A stretch of DNA of 33,692 nucleotides from Clostridiales bacterium (GCA_022780965.1 JALEUQ010000035.1:1-33692); one strand, 5' to 3'; positions 7,978 to 15,472 are shown, counted from the first letter of the stretch. Translations and numbers: made by a program. Notes: generated by a model from the sequence alone, not told the origin.

Positions 7978-9276
7978 CTAGTATTTTCTTACAATTATGC
8001 TGCTGTTCTGTCCGCCGAAGCCAAGAGCATTGGACATTGCAACTTTGATATCTGCCTTGCGCGGTCCGTCAGCTACGAAGTCCAGGTCGCACTGCGGATC
8101 AGGTGTATTGCAGTTAAGTGTAGGCGGGAGGATTCCTGTCTCAATAGCCTTAATACATGCAATTACTTCTGTGATGCCGCCGGCACCCATCATATGGCCT
8201 GTATTGCCCTTGGTTGAGCTTACAGGAGGAATGACAGACATAAGCTCTTCACGTGATTTGCTGTCAGTGCTGCATTCGTCTGTGCCTTCTGTATTGCAGT
8301 CATCTGTCTCTGTAATTCCATAGAGTGCCTTGATGGCTCTGCATTCTGCAATATCGCCGACAGGTGTTGATGTGCCGTGTGTATTTATGTAGTCAATATC
8401 TTCAGGCTTGAGGCCTGCCTTGGCAAGAGCAAGCTTCATGCATTCCACTGAACCGCTGCCGTCTGGTCTTGGCGCAGTAACATGGTAGCCGTCGCTTGTG
8501 TTGGCATAACCTGCAAGTTCAGCATATATATGTGCATTTCTGTTAAGTGCGTGTTCTTCACTCTCGATAAGGATGGCACCACCGCCTTCTGCCATTACGA
8601 AACCGTCTCTGTCAATATCATATGGTCTGCATGCAGCCTTAGGGTCAGGATTCTTGCTGAGTGCCTTGGCCTGAGCCAGAGTTGACATGAGGATAGGGCA
8701 CTGCGCGCTCTCACCGCCGATAACCAGGATGGCGTCTGCTTCGCCTGATTTGATAAGCATTGAAGCAATGCTAATTGCATCTCCTCCTGAAGAGCAGGCT
8801 GTTGTTACTGTGAAGCTTGGCCCGTGAATACCGTGGGCGATGGCAACCTGCGCTGCTCCAAGATTACCAAGAACCTTCGGCAGGAAACGCGGACTTACTT
8901 TTTTCTTGGTGCTGGCTGAATATTCTTCCTGAGTCTGAGCAATGTCAGCAATGCCTGTAAGAGCAGTAGCCATGACAATACCGATTCTGTCGTGATCTGC
9001 TTCCACATCGAACCTGCTGTCTTCCAGCGCCTCGTCAGCAGCAGCATATGCGTACTGTATGAAAGTGCTTGTTTCCTTGGCAAGTTTGCCTGACATGTAA
9101 TCAGAAGGGTTGAAGCCCTTGACGATGCCTGCAATCTGAATGGCAGCATCACTCTCCACAAGTGACGGAACAGTCTCGATACCGCACTCTCTGTTCATGA
9201 TGCCCTGCCAGAAATTATCTGTGCCAATGCCTATTGGTGTTACAGCTCCTAAACCGGTGATAACTAATTTGCTCAT
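7978..9276 (-). CDS. fabF: Beta-ketoacyl-ACP synthase II (3-oxoacyl-ACP synthase)
   Basis: Condenses malonyl-ACP with acyl-ACP in fatty acid elongation. The catalytic triad is visible: C161 in TTACSSGGDA, H300 in NTHGTSTPVGD and H361 in GNTGHMMGAGG. The N-terminus VITGLGAVTPIG is standard. At 432 residues it is about 20 longer than usual. The excess lies in one loop (about 322-346), between the two histidine motifs, and includes an imperfect tandem repeat TDDCNTEG/TDECSTDS. AGAAGGAG precedes the ATG. No other fab gene, acpP or accABCD is nearby, which is unusual for Bacillota fabF. A second paralogue in the main fab cluster is possible, so a specialised role cannot be excluded. Confidence 0.9.
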   Translation of the reverse strand: MSKLVITGLGAVTPIGIGTDNFWQGIMNRECGIETVPSLVESDAAIQIAGIVKGFNPSDYMSGKLAKETSTFIQYAYAAADEALEDSRFDVEADHDRIGIVMATALTGIADIAQTQEEYSASTKKKVSPRFLPKVLGNLGAAQVAIAHGIHGPSFTVTTACSSGGDAISIASMLIKSGEADAILVIGGESAQCPILMSTLAQAKALSKNPDPKAACRPYDIDRDGFVMAEGGGAILIESEEHALNRNAHIYAELAGYANTSDGYHVTAPRPDGSGSVECMKLALAKAGLKPEDIDYINTHGTSTPVGDIAECRAIKALYGITETDDCNTEGTDECSTDSKSREELMSVIPPVSSTKGNTGHMMGAGGITEVIACIKAIETGILPPTLNCNTPDPQCDLDFVADGPRKADIKVAMSNALGFGGQNSSIIVRKY

Positions 9277-9322
9277 TATATTTCAATCTCCTTCTATGAA
9301 TATCTAATCGAATGCTTTGAAT

Positions 9323-9351
9323 ATAATAACACAATTGCAGAATTAAGTCAT
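9323..9351 (-). promoter_or_regulatory. Likely fabF promoter
   Basis: On the minus strand ATGACT (9351-9346) and TATTAT (9328-9323) are 17 bases apart, about 50 bases upstream of the fabF start. The -35 is only a partial match. Confidence 0.45.
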
Positions 9352-9360
9352 CAGAGAATG

Positions 9361-9397
9361 TTGACACATTCAGCTTGTTTCGCTAAGATATTTAGCG
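9361..9397 (+). promoter_or_regulatory. DUF896 gene promoter with an inverted repeat over the -10
   Basis: TTGACA 9361-9366, a 17-base spacer and TAAGAT 9384-9389. The -10 lies inside a perfect inverted repeat, CGCTAA (9381-9386), loop GATAT, TTAGCG (9392-9397), which is a good position for a repressor site. Confidence 0.6.
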
Positions 9398-9428
9398 TAC
9401 CTGAAATAACCGCTGAAAGGATAAGGAA

Positions 9429-9668
9429 ATGATTAAAAAAGAGACTATAGATAGAATTAACGAACTTGCTCACAAGAACAAAACGGTAGGACTTACCGAT
9501 GCTGAGATTGAGGAGAGAGCACGTCTGAGACAGGAGTATCTGGAAGGATTCAGAGCCAATTTCAGAGCGCAGCTTGAGAATGTAAAATTTGTAGAGGATC
9601 TGACTGAGGAAGAACTGGAAGAAATCGAAGTAGAGGAAGTAGACGTAATAGAAATCGAGAGAAATTAG
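9429..9668 (+). CDS. DUF896 family small cytoplasmic protein (YnzC-like)
   Basis: 79 residues. The first 50 match the DUF896/YnzC pattern: a helical hairpin beginning IDRINELAHKNKTVGLTDAE and continuing ERARLRQEYLEGFRANFRAQL. The last 25 residues are strongly acidic (DLTEEELEEIEVEEVDVIEIE), longer and more acidic than the short family members. In Bacillus subtilis ynzC lies in the LexA-controlled yneA operon; the function of the family is not established. AAAGGATAAGG precedes the ATG. It is monocistronic, with its own promoter and terminator. Confidence 0.85.
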   Translation: MIKKETIDRINELAHKNKTVGLTDAEIEERARLRQEYLEGFRANFRAQLENVKFVEDLTEEELEEIEVEEVDVIEIERN

Positions 9669-9697
9669 TTCTGTTAAACTGTATATTGAGCATTATG

Positions 9698-9731
9698 TGC
9701 CGGCCGATGATAATTCGGTCGGTGTTTTTTT
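9698..9731 (+). terminator. Intrinsic terminator after the DUF896 gene
   Basis: GCCGGCCGA (9699-9707) pairs with TCGGTCGGT (9715-9723) with G-U pairs, followed by seven T at 9725-9731. Confidence 0.9.
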
Positions 9732-9757
9732 GGCAAATGACAGCAGCAAAGAAACAT

Positions 9758-9786
9758 ACAAAGTTCACCAATTTGGTAAACTTTGT
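9758..9786 (+). promoter_or_regulatory. 29-bp near-perfect palindrome upstream of nifS (candidate operator)
   Basis: Two 14-base arms, ACAAAGTTCACCAA and TTGGTAAACTTTGT, around a single central T, with 13 of 14 positions complementary. It ends one base before the -35 of the nifS promoter. An activator or repressor site is more likely than a terminator because no T-run follows. The regulator is not encoded next to it. Confidence 0.55.
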
Positions 9787-9787
9787 C

Positions 9788-9816
9788 TTGCAAAACATAT
9801 AAAATTGGTATATATT
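9788..9816 (+). promoter_or_regulatory. Promoter of the nifS-nifU operon
   Basis: TTGCAA 9788-9793, a 17-base spacer and TATATT 9811-9816, directly downstream of the 29-bp palindrome. The predicted leader is about 75 nt. Confidence 0.6.
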
Positions 9817-9900
9817 AAAACATATAAGAAAGGTAGGAAAAACTGATACCTTGTATCTAATAACAAAATCTACAAAAACATTATCTGAAAGGCAATAAAT

Positions 9901-11088
9901 ATGAGAAAGGTTTATTTAGACTATTCTGCAACAACACCGGTAAAAGAGGAGGTTGTAAATGCTATGATACCGTACTTCACGGAAGCATACGGCAATCCTT
10001 CAAGTTTATATACAGCAGGACTCACAGCTAAAGATGGTGTGGACAAGGCAAGAGAGCAGGTAGCTGCACTTATCAATGCCAAGCCATCTGAGATATTCTT
10101 CACTTCATGCGGAACTGAAGCTGATAACTGGGTTCTGGAAGGTGTGGCAGACAAACTGAAATCAAAGGGAAATCACATAATCACATCCAAGATCGAACAT
10201 CACGCAATACTTCATACCTGCAGTTATCTGGAGGAGCACGGATTCAAGGTGACATATCTTGATGTGGACAGCGAGGGTTTCGTTAATCCTGCAGATCTGG
10301 AAGCTGCAATAACGGCAGATACGGTGCTTGTCAGCATAATGATGGTAAACAACGAAATCGGAACAGTTGAACCAATCAGAGAACTTGCACAGATTGCAGC
10401 AAAACACGGAGTACTTTTTCATACTGATGCAGTTCAGGGACTTGGCAACATTCCAATCGATGTGCAGGAACTGGGAGTTGACTTCCTCAGCATGTCCGCT
10501 CACAAAATTTACGGACCTAAGGGGACAGGCGCCCTTTACATTAAGCAGGGCCGCAGGCTGAGCAACTACATGCACGGAGGCGCTCAGGAGAAAAAACACA
10601 GAGCAGGAACGGAGAATGTTGCAGGCATTGTAGGGTTCGGCAAAGCAGCAGAACTGGCAGCAGCAAATCTGGAAAACCACAGAGAGCACTGCACAGAACT
10701 TAGAAATTATTTCTGGGAGAAGCTGAAGGAAAGAGTGCCGGATGTTAGTCTCAACGGTCCTCAGGATTTGGCTGCAGACAGGAGACATCCGGGAAATCTT
10801 AACGTTTCATTTGACTATATTGAAGCTGAATCAATACTTCTGATGCTTGACATGAAGTACGGCATAAGTGTATCTACAGGCTCTGCATGCTCATCCAAAT
10901 CTCTTGAGCCGTCTCATGTTCTGACGGCTGCGGGAGTAAGCATAGTCAAGAGCAACGGCACTGTAAGGTTTACTGTGGGAGACTTCACAACAAAAGAAGA
11001 TATTGACTATGTGGTTGATGCGATGAGTACAATTGCCGCTAAACTTAGAGAGTTATCACCTGTTGCAGGAATGAAAGGATGGGAGTAG
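9901..11088 (+). CDS. nifS: Cysteine desulfurase (NifS/IscS type)
   Basis: A PLP enzyme that converts cysteine to alanine and passes the sulfur on as a persulfide for Fe-S cluster assembly and thiolation. The start YLDYSATTPVKEEV is the class hallmark. The PLP lysine is K202 in SMSAHKIYGPKG, with H101 in the IEHHA motif, and RAGTENV (234-240) is conserved. The sulfur-accepting cysteine is C330 in STGSACSSKSLEPSH, an active-site loop of the group I (NifS/IscS) type. The length of 395 residues is typical. AAAGG precedes the ATG. One base separates it from the scaffold gene, so the pair works as a unit. Whether to call it nifS or iscS is a matter of convention; the adjacent NifU-type scaffold and lack of hscAB/fdx favour nifS. 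Confidence 0.95.
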   Translation: MRKVYLDYSATTPVKEEVVNAMIPYFTEAYGNPSSLYTAGLTAKDGVDKAREQVAALINAKPSEIFFTSCGTEADNWVLEGVADKLKSKGNHIITSKIEHHAILHTCSYLEEHGFKVTYLDVDSEGFVNPADLEAAITADTVLVSIMMVNNEIGTVEPIRELAQIAAKHGVLFHTDAVQGLGNIPIDVQELGVDFLSMSAHKIYGPKGTGALYIKQGRRLSNYMHGGAQEKKHRAGTENVAGIVGFGKAAELAAANLENHREHCTELRNYFWEKLKERVPDVSLNGPQDLAADRRHPGNLNVSFDYIEAESILLMLDMKYGISVSTGSACSSKSLEPSHVLTAAGVSIVKSNGTVRFTVGDFTTKEDIDYVVDAMSTIAAKLRELSPVAGMKGWE

Positions 11089-11089
11089 A

Positions 11090-11548
11090 ATGGGACTGTA
11101 TAATGACAAAGTAATGGATCATTTTTTTAATCCGCATAATGTAGGCGAAATCGCTGAACCGGACGGAGCCGGCACTTACGGAAGCCCTGTCTGCGGCGAC
11201 ATGATGCTGATTACATTGAAGATTGATGATAATGAGATAATAACCGATGCCAAGTTCAAGACTTACGGATGCGGCACTGCTGTAGCTTCATCAAGCATGG
11301 CTACAGACATGATTATCGGTAAATCAGTGGAGGAGGCTCTGCAGGTTACCAATCAGCAGATTATTGATGAGCTTGGAGGCCTGCCGGCTATCAAAGTCCA
11401 CTGTTCGGTGCTGGCTGAACATGCTATCAAGTCGGCAATTTATGATTATGCTCAGAAACACGGCAAGACATATGAAGCGCTGGAAGGTTTCGACCCTAAT
11501 GCTGAAGAGGACGATCATTCCTGCGGCGTGGATTTGAGCGAGGAATAG
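11090..11548 (+). CDS. nifU: Fe-S cluster assembly scaffold, NifU N-terminal/IscU domain
   Basis: A cytoplasmic scaffold on which [2Fe-2S] and [4Fe-4S] clusters are built from sulfur supplied by the upstream desulfurase. The three ligand cysteines are C35 (SPVCGDMM), C61 (YGCGTAVASSS) and C105 (KVHCSVLAEHAI). At 152 residues it is the short form, without the NifU ferredoxin-like and C-terminal Nfu domains. The last 20 residues form an acidic tail with one extra cysteine (EEDDHSCGVDLSEE). The start follows the nifS stop by one base. It lacks the LPPVK motif that recruits HscA in IscU; the corresponding sequence is LPAIKVHC. Confidence 0.93.
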   Translation: MGLYNDKVMDHFFNPHNVGEIAEPDGAGTYGSPVCGDMMLITLKIDDNEIITDAKFKTYGCGTAVASSSMATDMIIGKSVEEALQVTNQQIIDELGGLPAIKVHCSVLAEHAIKSAIYDYAQKHGKTYEALEGFDPNAEEDDHSCGVDLSEE

Positions 11549-11563
11549 GAGAATCCATTCTGC

Positions 11564-11587
11564 ATGTGCGGAATGTGTAAAAAATAA
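11564..11587 (+). promoter_or_regulatory. Possible 7-codon leader ORF MCGMCKK coupled to the EamA gene
   Basis: ATG TGC GGA ATG TGT AAA AAA TAA reads MCGMCKK and stops in a TAATG overlap with the EamA start. AGGAG at 11547-11551 is 12 bases upstream, a long but usable spacing, while the EamA ATG itself has no nearby ribosome binding site. Two of the seven codons are Cys. It could be a coupling or sensing peptide, or chance. Confidence 0.3.
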
Positions 11588-12486
11588 TGCACGATAACAG
11601 AGAAATCAAAGGATATATACAAGTGGCAGTCGCCGGAGTTTTGTGGGGTCTTGTAGGTGTTTTCACCATGACCCTGTCAGACCTCGGCGTCTCTTCTGTT
11701 ATGGCGAGTTTCCTGAGGATAGGTTCTGCTTTCCTCATTATGCTGGTAATGACGGTGGCAGTGTGCGGCATTAAATCTCTCAAAATATCTGCGGGAGCTC
11801 TAGCCGGATGTATTGTTGCAGGGCTTTTGTGCCATGGAATCTACAATCTGTTCTACTTGACTGCAGTAGTGAAGATGGGGGTTACTCCGGCATCGGTAAT
11901 GCTGAGAACAGCTCCAATTTTTACGGTGGCTGCCAGTGTTGTCATTTTTAGAGAGCACATCAGCAGAGTCAAAGGTCTGTCGCTCATTCTCAATATTGCA
12001 GGATGCACCATGGCTGTCCTTGGCGGTTCTGCCATCGGAGGAGATTTCAGCCTTTCCGGATTCATGTGCGGACTTGGCGCCGGATGTACTTACGGACTCC
12101 TGGCGATTGTTATCAAGCTCATTCCTGAAAACGTGCACCCTTTTGTTATAAGCACCTACAGCTATTTTTTTGCTGCGGCGCTTCTTTGTGCGGCTGCCAG
12201 ACCATGGGAACACGCGGATGTATTGAATTGGCAGGTGATTGCAGTAGGCCTGGCGTTCGGTTTTATTTCAACGGCAGCTGCATACGGCATATACTATGCA
12301 GGAATTCAAAAAATCAAAGAAAGCAGCAGGGTTCCTGTATTTGCATCTGTAGAAATCATTGCTGCTGCTTTCACCGGTGTTGTTATTTATAATGACTATC
12401 TTGGTCCTGTAAATCTGACAGGAATTGCTGTAATTCTGATTTCTGTAGCAATACTATGCGTTAAACGGCCTGAAAATTGTGACTGA
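11587..12486 (+). CDS. EamA/DMT superfamily transporter, 10 TM segments
   Basis: An integral membrane protein of 299 residues with two EamA repeats of about five TM helices each (roughly residues 10-138 and 150-292). The first helix GVLWGLVGVFTM carries the typical WG near the N-terminus, and the fourth repeat element APIFTVAASVVIFREHIS is the family hallmark. Members export amino acids or metabolites; E. coli EamA exports O-acetylserine and cysteine, but sequence alone does not give a substrate. The position behind a cysteine desulfurase pair is suggestive only. The ATG overlaps the stop of a 7-codon ORF and has no good ribosome binding site of its own, so translational coupling is likely. 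Confidence 0.85.
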   Translation: MHDNREIKGYIQVAVAGVLWGLVGVFTMTLSDLGVSSVMASFLRIGSAFLIMLVMTVAVCGIKSLKISAGALAGCIVAGLLCHGIYNLFYLTAVVKMGVTPASVMLRTAPIFTVAASVVIFREHISRVKGLSLILNIAGCTMAVLGGSAIGGDFSLSGFMCGLGAGCTYGLLAIVIKLIPENVHPFVISTYSYFFAAALLCAAARPWEHADVLNWQVIAVGLAFGFISTAAAYGIYYAGIQKIKESSRVPVFASVEIIAAAFTGVVIYNDYLGPVNLTGIAVILISVAILCVKRPENCD

Positions 12487-12503
12487 CTACCTTGAAGTAT
12501 CAG

Positions 12504-13475
12504 TTAAAGCATAATCAGGGCGCGTACCGGGCATACCGGAGCGCAGTAGCCGCAGGTGAGACAGATGGAATGGTCAATTTCGGCCATATAACTGCCCATT
12601 GTTATTGCATTGTTGGGACATCTGTCTGCGCATGCACCGCATGTAATGCAGTTACCGGGCTCAATAAACATCTTCTTGCCGCTTAAGTCCGGCACATAAT
12701 TTCTATCCAGAGTTCCTTCAGCGAACTCTGCAAGTCTGTCTATCTGATCGTAGTCACCGATACCGACCATTATTGAATCAACCCCATCAAGATCTCTGAC
12801 ATATTCCAGCGCTTTCACATAACTTCCGGTGAGATTGCCTCCGCCAAAAGCTTTCATGGCGAAGACACCTTTGCCGGCTTTGTGACAGGCAGCGATGGCA
12901 GCAGCCATATCCTCAGCGGTTCCTGCATGGTCGTAATGTCTGATTCCCAGCCCTGCATAGTTAATAAGCGGGAAAACCACATCAATGTCCGGCTCCGAAG
13001 CTGCAAGCTCTGTTACGTCAACGTGATGAGTGCTAAGTCCTATTGCTGTGATTGAGCCTTTTGCTTTATAGTCCTTAAGACACTGCAGCGCACCGTCGCG
13101 CCATCTGTAATCCTGTTCCGATCTGACTTCATGGAGGAGAAAAATGTCGATGATATCTGTGTTCAGTTCACGAAGCGCTTCATTTATGGCGTACTCCATG
13201 TCGTTGTAAGTGGAACCGAGACATTTGCTGCATATTACAGGTCTGTCAGGATTGCTTCTGCTTATATCAGTATTCTCAAGCCCCATCCGCAGATAGGGAT
13301 AGGTTTCGTAGTACTGGGCAGTATCAAAGAAATTGATTCCCTTTGACAGGGCATATTTTATTAGTCCGGCTCCTTGCTCTACGGGCATGTTAAGCTGCGT
13401 AGCTCCGATAGTGAGCACTCCGAAGCCGACAGGTGATACGCTAAGTCCGGTATTGCCAAGTTTGATTTTTTTCAT
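12504..13475 (-). CDS. Aldo/keto reductase with a C-terminal two-cluster ferredoxin domain
   Basis: 323 residues: an AKR TIM barrel (about 1-265) fused to a 2x[4Fe-4S] domain (about 270-323). The catalytic tetrad candidates are D51 and Y56 (FDTAQYYETY), K84 (CSKCLGS) and H115 (FLLHEV). Cluster ligands are C276, C279, C282, C286 and C305, C308, C311, C315, each a CxxCxxCxxxCP motif. I chose the ATG at 13475 because GGAGAA precedes it by about 9 bases; an in-frame ATG 51 bases upstream has no such site. The fusion suggests ferredoxin-type electron transfer to or from the barrel. The natural substrate of this AKR group is unknown. It is separated from ilvE by a terminator. Confidence 0.9.
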   Translation of the reverse strand: MKKIKLGNTGLSVSPVGFGVLTIGATQLNMPVEQGAGLIKYALSKGINFFDTAQYYETYPYLRMGLENTDISRSNPDRPVICSKCLGSTYNDMEYAINEALRELNTDIIDIFLLHEVRSEQDYRWRDGALQCLKDYKAKGSITAIGLSTHHVDVTELAASEPDIDVVFPLINYAGLGIRHYDHAGTAEDMAAAIAACHKAGKGVFAMKAFGGGNLTGSYVKALEYVRDLDGVDSIMVGIGDYDQIDRLAEFAEGTLDRNYVPDLSGKKMFIEPGNCITCGACADRCPNNAITMGSYMAEIDHSICLTCGYCAPVCPVRALIML

Positions 13476-13547
13476 GATATTGATTCTCCATATTGAATCT
13501 GTTGCATTGAATCTGTCACAGAGCAAACTGCAACAAAATCCGTTCTA

Positions 13548-13574
13548 TAAAAAGAGCCGGGACTTGCCCGACTC
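13548..13574 (-). terminator. Intrinsic terminator after ilvE
   Basis: GAGCCGGG (13554-13561) pairs with CCCGACTC (13567-13574) with one G-U pair. On the minus strand it is followed by TTTTT (plus-strand A-run 13549-13553). Confidence 0.88.
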
Positions 13575-13619
13575 CATTATTTCAAGTCTTCAGCTTATCA
13601 AACTAAACGTCAGATATGC

Positions 13620-14645
13620 TTATTTAACTTCTACTACCCAGCCTTCAGGGCCTTCAATGCGGCATTCCTGAATGTCAACCAGTGTCTGACGCAGTTCCTT
13701 GAGAACAGGTCCGATTTCACCCATTCCGCTTGGAATTTCAATGTCAGTACCGTGATCATTGATCTTGCCGATAGGTGAGATTACTGCAGCTGTGCCGCAG
13801 AGACCAACTTCCTTGAATTCTTTGATTTCGTCGAAGTATACTTCTCTATGCTCAACTTCAAGACCCATGTACTTCTCTGCAACTTCCATCAGTGATCTTC
13901 TTGTGATTGATGGCAGGATGCTGTCTGACTTAGGAGTTACAAGCTTGTCATCCTTGGTAACGAAGAGGAAGTTTGCTCCGCCTGTCTCTTCAATCTTGGT
14001 TCTAGTAGCTGCATCCAGGTACATGTTCTCAGCGAAACCTTCTTCGTGTGCCTGAACGATAGGGTAGAGGCTCATGGCATAGTTGAGTCCTGCCTTAATG
14101 TGGCCTGTGCCGTGAGGAGCTGCTCTGTCATAGTCTGATACCTTGATGTAGATTGGCTTAACGCCGCCCTTGAAGTAAGGACCAACAGGTGTGGTCAGAA
14201 TTCTGAACATGTAATCTTCAGCAGGAGCAACACCGATAACAGGGCTGATGCCGAATTCATAAGGTCTAACATAAAGTGAAGCGCCTGTGCCGTATGGCGG
14301 TACATAGTCTGCGTTTGCCTTGACTGTTTCGATTACGTTCTCAACGAATCTCTTCTCGTCATAAGCCGGCATTGCAAGTCTTCTTGCTGAATCAGCAAGT
14401 CTTGCAGCATTAAGGTCAGGACGGAAGAGGACTGTTCTGCCGTCTTCTGTGTCGTATGCCTTAAGGCCTTCGAATACAGTCTGCGCATACTGGAGTACAC
14501 CTGCACACTCATTCATTACAATATTAGGATCCTCAGTAATTTTACCTTCGTCCCAAGCACCGTTCTGGTACATTGATACGAAGCGGGCATCAGTAGGCTG
14601 ATAAGTGAAGCTTAAATTTGCCCAGTCAATGTTCTTCTTTGCCAT
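13620..14645 (-). CDS. ilvE: Branched-chain amino acid aminotransferase
   Basis: Transaminates Val, Leu and Ile with 2-oxoglutarate using PLP (fold-type IV, longer eukaryote-like/BCAT-II subgroup by length). With the start used here it is 341 residues. The catalytic lysine is K184 in GTGHIKAGLNYA. The substrate and PLP segments YAQTVFEGLKAY and NMYLDAATRTKIEETGG are clear, and the C-terminal CGTAAVISPIGKI completes the signature. Three ATGs lie close together (14654, 14651, 14645). AAAGGA is 8 bases before the third, which is the best start. It stands alone, without ilv or leu biosynthetic neighbours, so it could also serve branched-chain catabolism. Confidence 0.93.
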   Translation of the reverse strand: MAKKNIDWANLSFTYQPTDARFVSMYQNGAWDEGKITEDPNIVMNECAGVLQYAQTVFEGLKAYDTEDGRTVLFRPDLNAARLADSARRLAMPAYDEKRFVENVIETVKANADYVPPYGTGASLYVRPYEFGISPVIGVAPAEDYMFRILTTPVGPYFKGGVKPIYIKVSDYDRAAPHGTGHIKAGLNYAMSLYPIVQAHEEGFAENMYLDAATRTKIEETGGANFLFVTKDDKLVTPKSDSILPSITRRSLMEVAEKYMGLEVEHREVYFDEIKEFKEVGLCGTAAVISPIGKINDHGTDIEIPSGMGEIGPVLKELRQTLVDIQECRIEGPEGWVVEVK

Positions 14646-14700
14646 GTTCATCATCCTTTCTGTTTATAAATTCGGATTGACTCCGTTTATATTTATTACC

Positions 14701-14719
14701 TTGTTCTTGTATAGAACAA
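14701..14719. repeat. 7-bp perfect inverted repeat at the ilvE transcription start
   Basis: TTGTTCT (14701-14707), loop TGTAT, AGAACAA (14713-14719). It covers the predicted start and first transcribed bases of ilvE on the minus strand, so it could be an operator or a 5' hairpin of the mRNA. Confidence 0.45.
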
Positions 14720-14724
14720 CAAAT

Positions 14725-14753
14725 ATTATACTACAAAATTGAAAAGATGTCAC
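14725..14753 (-). promoter_or_regulatory. ilvE promoter
   Basis: On the minus strand GTGACA (14753-14748), a 17-base spacer and consensus TATAAT (14730-14725). The predicted leader is about 75 nt and includes a small hairpin around CGGATTGACTCCG (14674-14686 region). Confidence 0.65.
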
Positions 14754-14767
14754 AAAAATAGTAGAAT
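14739..14767 (+). promoter_or_regulatory. Promoter of the SseB-domain gene, overlapping the ilvE promoter
   Basis: TTGAAA 14739-14744, a 17-base spacer and TAGAAT 14762-14767. It overlaps the divergent ilvE promoter by 15 bases. Confidence 0.55.
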
Positions 14768-14801
14768 AGATGCATAAATACAGGAAAGGATGTAACGAAA
14801 C

Positions 14802-15383
14802 ATGAGCAAAAACAAGAAGGATAACAAGAAATCCACAGGAAGAACCGGAGCACCTGCGCCTTTCGCCAACCCTGATGGATTACCGGAGTTCCCTTTTGGA
14901 GATAATAGAGTAGCAGCAGATGAACTTGAGAAGGAACTGGAAAACGGTGACGTGCTCGTCGCTCTCAAGAGCAGATTTGCAGAAGAGAAGAATCAGGAGA
15001 ATCTTATCGCGCTTCTCAAGTGCATGAAAGACTCCAAGGTAATTGTTCCTATGAGAATTGAGATGAGCGAAGAGGATGCAGCCAGAATCGAGAATGCGAC
15101 AGACGGAGAAGAAATTGAAACAAGAGATGAGATCAAAATGGTGCCTGAAATCCTCCAGGCCAAAGAAAAAAGATTCTTTCCAATGTTCTCTCAGATAGGT
15201 CAGATTCCCAAGGAATTCGGCACAAGTCACAATCTGATGTCCATGCCTACTTCTGAAGCACTTGATATGGCGCATCAGATTGAGAATCTCGATGGAATTG
15301 TTCTGGATGCTTTCAGCAAATCAGTAGCGATGCCTTTTGTCACAGCCGATCAGATTTACACTATTCAGGGGCTTGCCAAATAG
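14802..15383 (+). CDS. SseB N-terminal domain protein
   Basis: 193 residues, soluble. The first 25 are basic and low-complexity (MSKNKKDNKKSTGRTGAPAP). The remainder matches the SseB N-terminal domain pattern: ENLIALLKCMKDSKVIVPM, then KEKRFFPMFSQIGQIPKEF, then a helix and a final VLDAFSKSVAMPFVTADQI. SseB was named for serine sensitivity in E. coli, and the domain is common in Bacillota with no settled biochemical role. AAAGGATG lies about 10 bases before the ATG. It precedes the pyr operon, but the pyrC promoter lies between them, so a shared function is not implied. Confidence 0.75.
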   Translation: MSKNKKDNKKSTGRTGAPAPFANPDGLPEFPFGDNRVAADELEKELENGDVLVALKSRFAEEKNQENLIALLKCMKDSKVIVPMRIEMSEEDAARIENATDGEEIETRDEIKMVPEILQAKEKRFFPMFSQIGQIPKEFGTSHNLMSMPTSEALDMAHQIENLDGIVLDAFSKSVAMPFVTADQIYTIQGLAK

Positions 15384-15443
15384 GACCCGAAAGGTACGGT
15401 TTGATGCCTGATTATAATTCTTCAATCTAGTTTAAATATCTTC

Positions 15444-15472
15444 TTGACTTAGTCTTGACCTTGTGGTTTAAT
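15444..15472 (+). promoter_or_regulatory. Promoter of the pyrimidine operon
   Basis: TTGACT 15444-15449, a 17-base spacer and TTTAAT 15467-15472. Transcription should begin near 15479, giving a leader of only about 37 nt before the pyrC ATG. That leaves no room for a classical PyrR attenuator upstream of the gene. Confidence 0.65.

Noticed and set aside
10162..10788. 208-codon minus-strand ORF inside nifS
   Set aside because: Cysteine-rich shadow of a well-conserved gene, with no start signals or recognisable domain.
11549..11586. Hairpin CATTC/GAATG as a terminator after nifU
   Set aside because: Only five base pairs and followed by A-rich rather than T-rich sequence.
13476..13510. Direct repeat ACAGATTCAAT before the aldo/keto reductase
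   Set aside because: The two 11-base copies might be regulator sites, but there is no clear promoter to anchor them, and short AT-rich repeats of this kind arise by chance.
13476..13526. Extended N-terminus of the aldo/keto reductase
   Set aside because: The extra 17 residues do not fit the AKR fold start, and the good GGAGAA site serves the internal ATG at 13475.
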